Positions 8,746 through 16,992 of a stretch of DNA of 64,000 bases are shown here, one piece after another. Numbering within the stretch: the first letter of the stretch is position 1; each line of letters starts with the position of its first letter. The notes below the pieces were generated by a model. That model searched no databases and was not told the DNA's origin. It was given only the letters and a program-made list of their open reading frames with translations. Made by a program: the position numbers and the translations under genes. The DNA comes from Xanthomarina sp. F2636L (GTDB lineage Bacteria; Bacteroidota; Bacteroidia; Flavobacteriales; Flavobacteriaceae), in assembly GCF_026410195.1 (NCBI RefSeq), contig NZ_JAPMLM010000069.1, positions 62,001 through 126,000 of the forward strand. Direction: 5' to 3'.

Positions 8746-9481
8746 GATCTCTTAAGGCTTTTCCGGTTAAACTTATAAATACATCTTCTAAATTGTGAGA
8801 ACCTTCACTTTGGTCAATTAATTCTTGTGGTTTTCCTTTTATAATCAGTTTTCCGTGATCAATAATGGCAACTCTAGAGCAAAAAGTTTCGGCTTCGTTT
8901 AGGTGATGCGAGGTATAAATAATGGTGGTGCCATTTTTATTTAACTCCTGAAGGAATTCGATAATCACGTTTTTTGATTGTACATCTACCCCAACCGTTG
9001 GTTCGTCTAAAAATAAGACTTTTGGATTATGAAGGATACTTGCAATTAAATTAACACGACGCTTCATACCTCCGGAAAATGTGTCGATTTTTTTATGTGC
9101 GAAAGCTAAAAGTCCTAAATGTTCCAAATGCTTATGGATGTCGTTTTCTAAGGATTTTCCTTTTAAACCATACATGCTGCCGAAGTATTTTAAATTCTCA
9201 AAAGCTGTTAACGACGGGTATAAAGCATATTCCTGAGGAACTATTCCAATAAGCTGTTTAAGTTGGTTCTTGTTTTTTTGATACGTTAAGTTAGCTATAG
9301 AAAAAGAGCCAGACGTAGGTTTAATTAGAGAACATAAAATTGAAATAAGTGTGGTTTTTCCTGCACCATTTGGGCCTAATAAACCAAAAATTTCTTTTTC
9401 ATGAATGAGCAGGTTTAAGTCAGACAAGGAATAATTATCTGCATTTTTATATTTTTTAGAAATGTGCTCAATGTTAATCAT
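8738..9481 (-). CDS. ABC transporter ATP-binding protein
   Basis: A 247-residue ABC ATPase with all motifs: Walker A GPNGAGKTT (36-44), Q-loop at VPQEYALYPS, signature FSGGMKRR (135-142), Walker B VLFLDEPTVGVD (155-166) and the switch His in YTSHH. It is of the CcmA/drug exporter type that pairs with ABC-2 permeases, and its partner follows immediately with an 8-base overlap. It powers the exporter of the pigment cluster. Confidence 0.92.
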   Translation of the reverse strand: MINIEHISKKYKNADNYSLSDLNLLIHEKEIFGLLGPNGAGKTTLISILCSLIKPTSGSFSIANLTYQKNKNQLKQLIGIVPQEYALYPSLTAFENLKYFGSMYGLKGKSLENDIHKHLEHLGLLAFAHKKIDTFSGGMKRRVNLIASILHNPKVLFLDEPTVGVDVQSKNVIIEFLQELNKNGTTIIYTSHHLNEAETFCSRVAIIDHGKLIIKGKPQELIDQSEGSHNLEDVFISLTGKALRDHA

Positions 9482-9482
9482 C

Positions 9483-10481
9483 TTATTTTATAGCTTTCTT
9501 TAATTTTTTAAAGAATACTTCTTCTTTATCTGCAATAACTTCTAATTGTGTGGCCACGTTATTATATGCATCTTCTTTGGCACTTCTGTTTTTATAAATT
9601 CTAGAAGCATCTACGGCAAAATCTCGCCATAAATCGCCAATAGCAGTCATTTCTTTAGAGAGTTCAGAAAGGGCAGGTTTATTTATAATTGTACTAGACT
9701 CTTGTAAGAAAGCAGCAAAAATATATCTAAAACCACCTCCGCCAGTTCCAATCTCTTCCTGCATTCTAACAATTTGTCCTAAATAATGATTGGCTTTTTT
9801 AATACCTTTCTTTTTGGGCCATTTTCTAATAAGTCTGGCTGTATGTCTAATTCCTTTTACACCTAAAACAGGAATTGGAGCCAACATATCTTTGCAGGTG
9901 TGTTTAATGCCTTTTACAATGGCTTTCTCTAAATCTAATTCTTTAGGAAAGTGAACGGGATAATATATATGTCCTTTTGGCGCAAAAGCTCCTTTTGCAA
10001 AACGTACTTTTTCTAATTGTTTATCGTTTAGCGTTGTTACAGTTTCCATAACAGGATCGCTAATTAAATAGGTGTCGTCTTCTTTTCCGTAAACCACTAA
10101 ATTATGCGCATTAAAATGAAATCGATATTCATCTGGGAAATAAACTAAATTATAAACACCAACTTGAAGTCCAACGGGGTTACTATTCTTTAAGTTTTCG
10201 TCTAATCTTAGTTTTGCCTGTTGTGGATTTTTAAACTTTTCACGCTTAATTTTTATGCCAACACGTTTGGCAAAACGCTTAAAGATTATTCCAGGTAATG
10301 CTCTATACGTAAAAGCAGGAGCATGGTTGACCATTAAAAATGGAATGTAGCAAAATAGTAAACCAGAACCAATACCAAAAGCCAAGGGTTCGCTTATATT
10401 ATAGCCATGATGCTTCATTAAATTAGAAATCACACCGTTTTCGCAATGTGCAGATTGATGATGTGTAAATTCAATTTTCAT
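9483..10481 (-). CDS. BtrH-like N-terminal domain protein
   Basis: A 332-residue protein whose first 150 residues resemble the BtrH N-terminal domain, a papain-like fold. A possible Cys-His-Asp set is visible at C13 (HCENG), H126 (FHFNAHNL) and D142 (SDPV). The C-terminal half is helical and matches the domain usually found after BtrH_N (DUF4872-like). BtrH transfers an acyl group from an ACP in butirosin biosynthesis, so an ACP-to-acceptor acyl transfer in pigment assembly is attractive, for example ester formation between the aryl polyene acid and the dialkylresorcinol. That assignment is inference. It overlaps the small gene upstream by 11 bases. Confidence 0.75.
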   Translation of the reverse strand: MKIEFTHHQSAHCENGVISNLMKHHGYNISEPLAFGIGSGLLFCYIPFLMVNHAPAFTYRALPGIIFKRFAKRVGIKIKREKFKNPQQAKLRLDENLKNSNPVGLQVGVYNLVYFPDEYRFHFNAHNLVVYGKEDDTYLISDPVMETVTTLNDKQLEKVRFAKGAFAPKGHIYYPVHFPKELDLEKAIVKGIKHTCKDMLAPIPVLGVKGIRHTARLIRKWPKKKGIKKANHYLGQIVRMQEEIGTGGGGFRYIFAAFLQESSTIINKPALSELSKEMTAIGDLWRDFAVDASRIYKNRSAKEDAYNNVATQLEVIADKEEVFFKKLKKAIK

Positions 10482-10881
10482 GAAGGGTGATATTTTTTAA
10501 TTGTTCGAGACTTATGTCGAACGTATCCGCATATTTCTGTAAGATATTGTTGGATAATGTATTGAATACTCTTGGTTTGAAATGCCTTTTTACTCGCCAT
10601 TTCCATAGTCCGACGTAACTAGCTAAAATTGCAAGATCCATTTTATGCAGCTCCATATAATATTCAATAGGACTTGTTTGATTACTTAGAACACGCTTTT
10701 TAGCATCTTCAACCCGTTCGTTAATATCTTCAATAGCTTTGTTTAGGGCAATGGTTTTTGGATCCCAACCAGAACTATTAACGGTTGTATATTCGCCATT
10801 TTCATCTACAGCATAGCACAATTCTTTAAAATTGGCAGTCTCTAAATTACTTTTATCTTGTGGGACTTCATCTTTTTTCAT
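10471..10881 (-). CDS. Small conserved-looking protein of the flexirubin cluster, function unknown
   Basis: I do not recognise a family. The protein has 136 residues, no signal peptide and no membrane helix. It is charged, with a helical middle (residues about 45-75, EDINERVEDAKKRVL) and a basic WKWRVKRHFKPRVF stretch. It overlaps the BtrH-like gene by 11 bases and follows the dehydratase gene by 7 bases, so it is translated with the pigment enzymes and may be a partner of the BtrH-like protein. Nothing suggests a DNA-binding role. Confidence 0.7.
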   Translation of the reverse strand: MKKDEVPQDKSNLETANFKELCYAVDENGEYTTVNSSGWDPKTIALNKAIEDINERVEDAKKRVLSNQTSPIEYYMELHKMDLAILASYVGLWKWRVKRHFKPRVFNTLSNNILQKYADTFDISLEQLKNITLHEN

Positions 10882-10888
10882 GTCGAAT

Positions 10889-11341
10889 TTATTTCAGTTC
10901 CTGAATCACCAAATTTATTTCACAAGATAATAATTCTTTACCGTTTTCAGAGATAAAACAATCAATAGCACACATGGTAAATTGGTCTGTATTAAGACGT
11001 GATTTTATATAGGCTTTAGTTGTTATGGTCGCTCCAACTTCTGCACAAGAATTAATTGTTATTTTTTTAATAGCGCTAATAAAACCAATTAGTTTTGTAG
11101 ATGTACCCTCTAAATCTCCTTCGTCGAAATAACTTTTTCCAACTATAGACGAACAGGTTTGTGCAGCATTTTCTATCATTCCAGCTTCGTTAAAAACACC
11201 TTGATCGTTAAAAATACATTCAGGTTTTATGGTGAAGGAAGTTGAAACATGTTCATCGTCAATAGTCAATACATGATCCACCATTAAAAAAGGAGGTCTA
11301 TGAGGCAGAAATTTCTTTATGTCTAATTCGTGAAAATTCAT
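10889..11341 (-). CDS. 3-hydroxyacyl-ACP dehydratase, FabZ-like (active subunit)
   Basis: A 150-residue hotdog protein of FabZ type. The catalytic His lies in FLPHRPPFLMVDHV (H14) and the acidic partner in GMIENAAQ (E57). It removes water from 3-hydroxyacyl-ACP to make the conjugated double bonds. Its start codon shares one base with the stop of the upstream hotdog gene (TAATG), so the two are translationally coupled. The pair resembles the ApeI/ApeP heterodimer of aryl polyene synthesis. Confidence 0.85.
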   Translation of the reverse strand: MNFHELDIKKFLPHRPPFLMVDHVLTIDDEHVSTSFTIKPECIFNDQGVFNEAGMIENAAQTCSSIVGKSYFDEGDLEGTSTKLIGFISAIKKITINSCAEVGATITTKAYIKSRLNTDQFTMCAIDCFISENGKELLSCEINLVIQELK

Positions 11342-11772
11342 TAGTTAGCAATAACAGTTTTCATTTCGCCAGAGGCTATTTCTTCATTAGATGCATTAAA
11401 TACTTTTACAGCAACCATGGTAACGCCATTAAACTCATGTAAAATATCTACTTTGGTCGTAATGATATCGTTTAGTTTAGGTAGTTTTAAAATTTCAACC
11501 TTTTTTATAGAACCAATATAACCTGTCGGAGGGATTTCATTTTTAAGAAAAAAATCGTAACCTGTGTGTAAAGCCACAGTTTGTGCCATGTTTTCTATAA
11601 GCCCAGATTCTAATAAGGTATTGTTTTTTAAAAGCAGATTGTTTTCTGATACCTTAAATGAAGATACTACTTTGTTTTCAGAGAAATCTAATAAACAATC
11701 TACCATTACAAAAGGTGATTTTTGTGGAATGAGATGAGAAATATCTGTAATTGGCAACTGTTGTTGTATCAT
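11341..11772 (-). CDS. FabZ-like hotdog protein lacking the catalytic histidine
   Basis: A 143-residue hotdog protein clearly related to its downstream neighbour. The active-site loop reads IPQKSPFVMVDC, so the FabZ His is replaced by Q17, while the acidic residue in GLIENMAQ (E60) is kept. It is therefore probably inactive alone and may complete a heterodimer with the intact dehydratase, to which it is coupled by a one-base overlap. Paired dehydratase subunits are known from aryl polyene systems. Confidence 0.8.
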   Translation of the reverse strand: MIQQQLPITDISHLIPQKSPFVMVDCLLDFSENKVVSSFKVSENNLLLKNNTLLESGLIENMAQTVALHTGYDFFLKNEIPPTGYIGSIKKVEILKLPKLNDIITTKVDILHEFNGVTMVAVKVFNASNEEIASGEMKTVIAN

Positions 11773-11773
11773 T

Positions 11774-12907
11774 TTAACAAACGGTTAAAAGCGAATATGA
11801 ATATGCAAAACGCGCACTTTCAGGAACAGAAAGTAAGATTTTATCTCCTTTTTTTAGTTTTCCTGACTCTTTTAATTCTTCTAACATGATGTAGATAGAA
11901 GCTGCTCCAACATTTCCAACATTGGTTAAATTTATAAACCAGTTTTCCCAAGGAATTTCTACGCCTTGTTTTACCATTTCTTCATATAGTTTTTCTTTAA
12001 AGTAATATGAGGAAATATGAGGCAAATAATAGTTTATGTCTTCAGGTTTTACTCCGTGTTTTTCGATGGCCATTTTTAAGCTATCAACACCTTTTACAAG
12101 TATATTTTCGCCTAAAAGTTTAACATCTTGTTTCATGGCGAAAAGTGATTTTTTACTCCATTCTTCTGATGGGTATTCGCTCCATGGTTTTAAAAAGCCA
12201 GAGTCTAATTTGTCTGCTCCGGCGTACATACAAGCGTCTAATTCGTAAGCATAAGAGTAGCCTTCCATCCATTCAATCTTAAGAGGAAGATCTCCGTTAG
12301 GTTTGTTTTCTAGTAAGAAAGCTCCAGCCCCATCCGAAAGCATCCAACGTAAAAAGTCTTTATTAAAAGCTAATATTGGATTGTCTTCAAGAGTATTTAA
12401 GTGTTTTAACTCGTCTTCAAATGTATCCGATTTCATCCAGGAAGACGTACGTTCAGAACCTGTGCAAACAGCATTATTTGTTTGTCCAGATTTGACGGCT
12501 AAGAATCCGTATTTTAAAGCGTTCATTCCAGAACAACACGCTCCAGAAGGTGAATTTATTTCAGTATTTCCATTTTTTAAGAAACCATGAACCATGGCTG
12601 CATGAGATGGCAGGATTTGATCTGGACTTGATGTTCCACATGATAATAACTCAATATCATCTGGTTTTAAGTTGTCGTCGTATAGTTTTACAACGGCTTC
12701 TTTTGTTAATTGTGCATTGTTATGAGTAATGTTACCATCATCATCAATAGCATAATATCTAGTTTTTATTTGATTATTGCGTAAAACGATACGTCTTCCC
12801 TTTGAGGCTTTCCCATCGATTATTCCTAATTTATCCTCCATTTCGTCGTTACTAATAGGACGATTAGGTAAAAACTTTGATATTTTAGTAATATAAACTT
12901 CCTTCAT
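11774..12907 (-). CDS. darB: DarB-type ketosynthase III for dialkylresorcinol formation
   Basis: A 377-residue FabH-like (KAS III) protein with Cys in SGACCSGMNA (C125), H297 in LPHISS and N332 in VGNVGAAS. This is the C-H-N triad of KAS III rather than the C-H-H of KAS I/II. It is immediately downstream of the DarA gene on the operon. DarB joins two acyl chains in dialkylresorcinol biosynthesis, giving the ring that is later esterified to the aryl polyene acid in flexirubins. The assignment rests on the triad type and adjacency to darA. Confidence 0.85.
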   Translation of the reverse strand: MKEVYITKISKFLPNRPISNDEMEDKLGIIDGKASKGRRIVLRNNQIKTRYYAIDDDGNITHNNAQLTKEAVVKLYDDNLKPDDIELLSCGTSSPDQILPSHAAMVHGFLKNGNTEINSPSGACCSGMNALKYGFLAVKSGQTNNAVCTGSERTSSWMKSDTFEDELKHLNTLEDNPILAFNKDFLRWMLSDGAGAFLLENKPNGDLPLKIEWMEGYSYAYELDACMYAGADKLDSGFLKPWSEYPSEEWSKKSLFAMKQDVKLLGENILVKGVDSLKMAIEKHGVKPEDINYYLPHISSYYFKEKLYEEMVKQGVEIPWENWFINLTNVGNVGAASIYIMLEELKESGKLKKGDKILLSVPESARFAYSYSLLTVC

Positions 12908-12919
12908 TTTTTACACCTT

Positions 12920-13840
12920 CTATTTTAATGCCACAGATGAATAATATGCTTTTTGCTTTTTCAGTCTTCCGTACATGGGCAAATAAGTCAACAAAAATAA
13001 GATAAATACAATTGGAGCCATAACCCATATAGCAAATAAAAGATAATAATTAAACATATTAACGAATAACTGTCGTTTTGTGCTATTTTTTTCGCCTTTA
13101 GAACGAATTAGACTTGCCCATTTTGAGAATATAATATTAGCACGTTTATCTACCGTTATTAAAAACGGTTTTATTTTTAAGGCATTTGCTGCTAATAAAT
13201 CTTGTTGTAAGGTAGTGTAATTATTTATTAAAAGATGCTTTTTTATGATTGGACCAAACCTTACGGAGGCATCAATATCTTTTTGGGCAATTCCTGGTTT
13301 AGGGAAGATACCTAAAAAACGTTCTTTTTTTCCAGAGAACATCCATTGGGCAATGGTTATTACGCTAATATGATTGATATGTCTATCTGCCAATACAATG
13401 TTTCCAACTAAATTAGCTTGGAGTTCCTGAAGTCTTTTCTTCATTTTTTCCTGAGCCATAATCCACATATTTCTGCAACCAATTACTGTTACTACAGGAG
13501 TGTTGGCAAACAGTTTTTTTGCATCAGGAGAATGTAAAAAAGAAGTGGTTGGCAAAGATGGGGTTAAGTACCATATTGAAAAACCAAATATTATTAAGTC
13601 GTATTTTTTATTGAGAGTGTTTTTAGGAACAGGTTTAGTTTTTTCTGGAATTTGAAGGAATGTTTCAGGAAATACGCCGTAAAACTGTTTTTTATTCCAA
13701 GGAAAAGGAAAGGGGGTTTCCATTTCAATATTAAGAAATGTCAGGTTTGTTTCGTCCGTTTTAAATGGCGAGACGATGTTATTTATAATGTCTGTTAATT
13801 GTCCAGATTGAGAGTAATGTATAACTAAAACTTCTTTCAT
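12920..13840 (-). CDS. darA: Dialkylresorcinol condensing enzyme/aromatase DarA
   Basis: A 306-residue protein with a flavodoxin-like N-terminus (VLVIHYSQSGQLTDI, residues 4-18), whose S-Q-S-G-Q loop would bind FMN phosphate. This matches proteins annotated as DarA. A hydrophobic segment near residues 270-292 (LLFAIWVMAPIVFILF) suggests a membrane anchor at the C-terminus. DarA aromatises the product of DarB to a 2,5-dialkylresorcinol. It sits directly before darB. The family call comes from recognition of the sequence style and neighbours, without a search. Confidence 0.82.
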   Translation of the reverse strand: MKEVLVIHYSQSGQLTDIINNIVSPFKTDETNLTFLNIEMETPFPFPWNKKQFYGVFPETFLQIPEKTKPVPKNTLNKKYDLIIFGFSIWYLTPSLPTTSFLHSPDAKKLFANTPVVTVIGCRNMWIMAQEKMKKRLQELQANLVGNIVLADRHINHISVITIAQWMFSGKKERFLGIFPKPGIAQKDIDASVRFGPIIKKHLLINNYTTLQQDLLAANALKIKPFLITVDKRANIIFSKWASLIRSKGEKNSTKRQLFVNMFNYYLLFAIWVMAPIVFILFLLTYLPMYGRLKKQKAYYSSVALK

Positions 13841-13849
13841 TTGATGTTA

Positions 13850-14731
13850 TTATTTTAGGGCATTCCAAAAATCGAAATAATTAAACCATTGTAAAGGGTG
13901 TTTCTTAAGCATCCAAGTAACACTCTCTGTATATTCTTTTAATAAACCTTGAGCATCTCGATGTTTTGCTTCAGATTTTCTAGCATATAAATGATAATGC
14001 TTATTAGTTTCTTTCATAACATAAACAAACAATACAGGTACATTAAGTCTGGAAGCTAGCATAAAAGGACCTGCTGGAAATTTGGCTTCCTTACCTAGAA
14101 GTTCTTCGGTTAAGAACTTGGAACCTTTAAAATAGCGATCTCCTGTTATACAAACAATTTCGTTTCTTGCTAAAGCGGCATTGACTTCAAAAATATGCGA
14201 AAGATCATCTTTTATAATTATTAAGTTGATATTAGATTTCTTTTTTACACTATCTAGATACGCTTTAATGTTGGTATGTTCTATGTCTGTGGTAAGAAGG
14301 CTGATGGATGCATTTTCTTCAAGTTCGCCAAAAAAATATTCAGAAATTTCAAAATTCCCAACATGAGCACTTATTAAAATGCCTCCTTTTTTTTGCTTTA
14401 GAGTGTCAGTTATTAAATGAACCCCATCTGACTCGTATGTGAATTTATGACTTAGGTTTGAAGAAATAGCAATTTTATCTAGAATGGTTTGTCCAAAAAC
14501 ATAATAGCTTTTAAAGATATTAATAAGACTTTTAGTTTTAGAATACTTTAAACGATGTCTTAAATAGTAATAAATGGATTTGTTACTATCTTTAGAAAAC
14601 AAGCAGAAATAAGTAGCTACAAAATACAATATAAAATAGGCAGCATCCATTCCAACCTTCTTCATAAAAAACACGAAGATTTTATATCCTAGAACGGTTC
14701 CTTTGGATTTACCTTGCCATTCTGCAGCCAT
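13850..14731 (-). CDS. LpxL/HtrB-like lipid acyltransferase
   Basis: A 293-residue protein of the lysophospholipid/lipid A acyltransferase type. The H-x4-E catalytic motif is visible in SAHVGNFEISEYF, and FPAGPFMLASRLNVPVLFVY corresponds to the later acyltransferase block. An N-terminal hydrophobic segment (residues about 30-48) anchors it to the membrane. Similar acyltransferases occur in aryl polyene and flexirubin clusters and may move the finished chain onto a lipid or onto the resorcinol. Substrate unknown. It lies between the ACP and darA genes. Confidence 0.8.
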   Translation of the reverse strand: MAAEWQGKSKGTVLGYKIFVFFMKKVGMDAAYFILYFVATYFCLFSKDSNKSIYYYLRHRLKYSKTKSLINIFKSYYVFGQTILDKIAISSNLSHKFTYESDGVHLITDTLKQKKGGILISAHVGNFEISEYFFGELEENASISLLTTDIEHTNIKAYLDSVKKKSNINLIIIKDDLSHIFEVNAALARNEIVCITGDRYFKGSKFLTEELLGKEAKFPAGPFMLASRLNVPVLFVYVMKETNKHYHLYARKSEAKHRDAQGLLKEYTESVTWMLKKHPLQWFNYFDFWNALK

Positions 14732-14750
14732 ATATTGTAAGGTCTAGTAT

Positions 14751-14993
14751 TTAGACCAATTTATTCTCAATAAGCGTATAGAAATCACTTAAGGATTTTA
14801 CATTTACAAAATCTTCACCCACTAATTTAACCCCAAAATTAGATTCTACTGCAACCACAAGATCTACAAAATCTAAACTATCTAACTCTAGCGTTTCTTT
14901 TAAATTAGCTTCTGGCGATATATCTTCACTTTCAACTTCAAACTCGTCGATAAGAAAGTCGTTTATTTTTTCAATAATAACCTCTTTATTCAT
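14751..14993 (-). CDS. Acyl carrier protein
   Basis: An acyl carrier protein of 80 residues with the attachment motif LELDSLDFVDLVV (S39). I choose the ATG at 14993 because the longer version needs a GTG at 14999 and adds only two residues. It lies between the ketosynthase gene and the acyltransferase gene, forming with fabG and the ketosynthase a compact chain-building block. It is clearly different in sequence from the ACP at 3957-4214. Confidence 0.92.
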   Translation of the reverse strand: MNKEVIIEKINDFLIDEFEVESEDISPEANLKETLELDSLDFVDLVVAVESNFGVKLVGEDFVNVKSLSDFYTLIENKLV

Positions 14994-15003
14994 TACCACA
15001 CTA

Positions 15004-16218
15004 TTATTTTTTAATTATTAAGGCTGAATTTGTCCCTCCAAATCCAAATGAATTCGACAAAAATACATCAAATTTTTTATTTAACGTTTTGTTAACTAAA
15101 TTTAATTTTGATGCTGCCTCATCTGGAGCTTCTAAATTAATATTTGGTGCAATAAAATTGTTTTGCATCATAAGAACGGAGTATAAAACTTCGCTTGCGC
15201 CAGCCATCCAACACTCATGTCCAGTCATGGATTTGGTAGAGCTTACATAAGGTCCGTTTTCTCCAAAAACCTCAAAAATAGCTTTGGCTTCATTGGCGTC
15301 TCCAACAGGTGTGGAAGTAGCATGAGCATTAACATATTCTATATCGGAAGCATTTAGTTCGGCTTGTTTAATTGCCATTTTCATAGCTCTTGCAGGACCA
15401 TCTACATTAGGTGTTGAAATATGGTCTCCATTAGAAGAAAACCCATAACCCAAAACTTCTCCATAAATAGTTGCGCCTCTTGCCACAGCAGACTCATAAG
15501 TTTCAAGAATTAGAGTGGCTGCTCCGCCACTTGGTACCAAACCATCTCTATTTATATCGAAAGGGCGTGAAGCTTGATGCGGATTTTCAATATTTGTAGA
15601 AAATACACCTAAGCCATCAAAACTTCCCATGGCTAATTTGTTTATTTCTTGAGCTCCTCCACATATTACATAATCTTGTAATCCACTTTTAATTAACTGG
15701 TAAGCCATTCCAATAGAATGAGATCCACTAGCACAGGCAGCGCTTATAGTAAAATTGATGCCTTTTAATTTAAAAATGGTTGAAAGATTCATGGTAACTG
15801 AAGAATTCATGCCTCTAAAAATTGCTCCGGAACCAACCAAAGTAGTATCTTTTTTATCTCTAATAATATCGTTAGATTCTATGATAGATTTAGCTGTACT
15901 ATCATTTCCATATAAGATTCCAAACTCGTGAGTGTCTAAAAATTCCTGAGAAATATTAGCATTCTTTAGAGCTTCTAATGTGGCGATGTAGGCATATTCA
16001 CCTTCTTCTCCAAGACTAATACGTTGTCTTCTAGAAAGTAATTTTTTTAAATTAGGCGATTTAACAATACCTGTTAAAGGTGAACGGTAACCGTATTCTA
16101 CACGCTCGGGATCTATAGCTATACCTGATTTGCCTTTGTATAAAGATTCTTTTACTTCTTCTAAATTTTCTCCAATACAAGAATAAATTCCCATTCCTGA
16201 TATCACAACTCTCCTCAT
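15004..16218 (-). CDS. Beta-ketoacyl-ACP synthase
   Basis: A 404-residue KAS I/II enzyme with an intact triad: C162 in SAACASGSHS, H299 in NAHATSTPVGD and H334 in KSMTGHECWMAG, then SFGFGGTNS. The HATSTPVGD and CWMAG variants place it closer to FabB/FabF-like enzymes of fatty acid type than the other two ketosynthases of the cluster. It sits between FabG and ACP genes, so it probably works with them in chain extension. Confidence 0.9.
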   Translation of the reverse strand: MRRVVISGMGIYSCIGENLEEVKESLYKGKSGIAIDPERVEYGYRSPLTGIVKSPNLKKLLSRRQRISLGEEGEYAYIATLEALKNANISQEFLDTHEFGILYGNDSTAKSIIESNDIIRDKKDTTLVGSGAIFRGMNSSVTMNLSTIFKLKGINFTISAACASGSHSIGMAYQLIKSGLQDYVICGGAQEINKLAMGSFDGLGVFSTNIENPHQASRPFDINRDGLVPSGGAATLILETYESAVARGATIYGEVLGYGFSSNGDHISTPNVDGPARAMKMAIKQAELNASDIEYVNAHATSTPVGDANEAKAIFEVFGENGPYVSSTKSMTGHECWMAGASEVLYSVLMMQNNFIAPNINLEAPDEAASKLNLVNKTLNKKFDVFLSNSFGFGGTNSALIIKK

Positions 16219-16231
16219 CCTCTAATGTAAT

Positions 16232-16963
16232 TTACGAATAAATTCCTCCATTGATATTAATAACTTCGCCGGTAATATATGAAGCTTTTTTTGAAGCTAA
16301 AAACGACACAGCATAAGCTACTTCTTCTGGTTCCCCAAATCTGTTGATTGGGATTAAGTTTTTTAATTCGGCTTCATTTAGCTCGGCAGTCATATCCGAT
16401 TTAATAAAACCTGGTGCTACGGCGTTAACCGTTATTTTACGTTTTGCAACCTCTTGAGCTAAAGCTTTTGTTGCAGCAACCAAAGCGCCTTTTGCAGCTG
16501 AATAATTTGTTTGACCTGCTGTCCCTTTTACACCAGAAACTGAAGCCACATTTATGATACGACCATATCTGTTACGTAACATCTTTTGAATAAGATGGTT
16601 GGTAACGTTGAAAAATCCATTTAATGATGTATTAATAACGTCCTGCCAATCGCTTTGAGGCATCCACATAAATAGACCATCCTTGGTAATTCCAGCATTA
16701 TTTACAATTACTTCAATGGTGGCATCTTTGTTATTATCTTGCCAAGTATCAAGTACTGATTTAACTTGATCGGCATCTGAAACATTAAATTGAAGAATGT
16801 CTCCTGTGTTTCCTTCAGCTTTAACATCTTCTAATGTTTCAAGAGCTGCAGCTTTGTTATTGTTATAATTTATTAATATATGGTAGTCTGTATCTTTGGC
16901 TAGTTGTTTGCAAATAGCTTTCCCAATCCCTCTAGAACCACCTGTTATTAGGGCACATTTCAT
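16232..16963 (-). CDS. fabG: 3-oxoacyl-ACP reductase, FabG-like SDR
   Basis: A 243-residue short-chain dehydrogenase with the NADPH loop TGGSRGIGKAI (8-18), the NNAG motif (88-91), and the catalytic Ser141/143, Tyr154 and Lys158 (YSAAK). The C-terminal PGFIKSDMT and GEVININGG blocks are FabG-like. It reduces 3-ketoacyl-ACP intermediates. It precedes the ketosynthase gene by 13 bases. This is a cluster paralogue, so the symbol marks family rather than the essential housekeeping gene. Confidence 0.88.
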   Translation of the reverse strand: MKCALITGGSRGIGKAICKQLAKDTDYHILINYNNNKAAALETLEDVKAEGNTGDILQFNVSDADQVKSVLDTWQDNNKDATIEVIVNNAGITKDGLFMWMPQSDWQDVINTSLNGFFNVTNHLIQKMLRNRYGRIINVASVSGVKGTAGQTNYSAAKGALVAATKALAQEVAKRKITVNAVAPGFIKSDMTAELNEAELKNLIPINRFGEPEEVAYAVSFLASKKASYITGEVININGGIYS

Positions 16964-16992
16964 GCGTTTATTTTTTTATGTTAATCTAGATA

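Noticed and set aside
12303-12590. 95-residue plus-strand frame within darB
   Set aside because: Antisense shadow of an intact KAS III gene.
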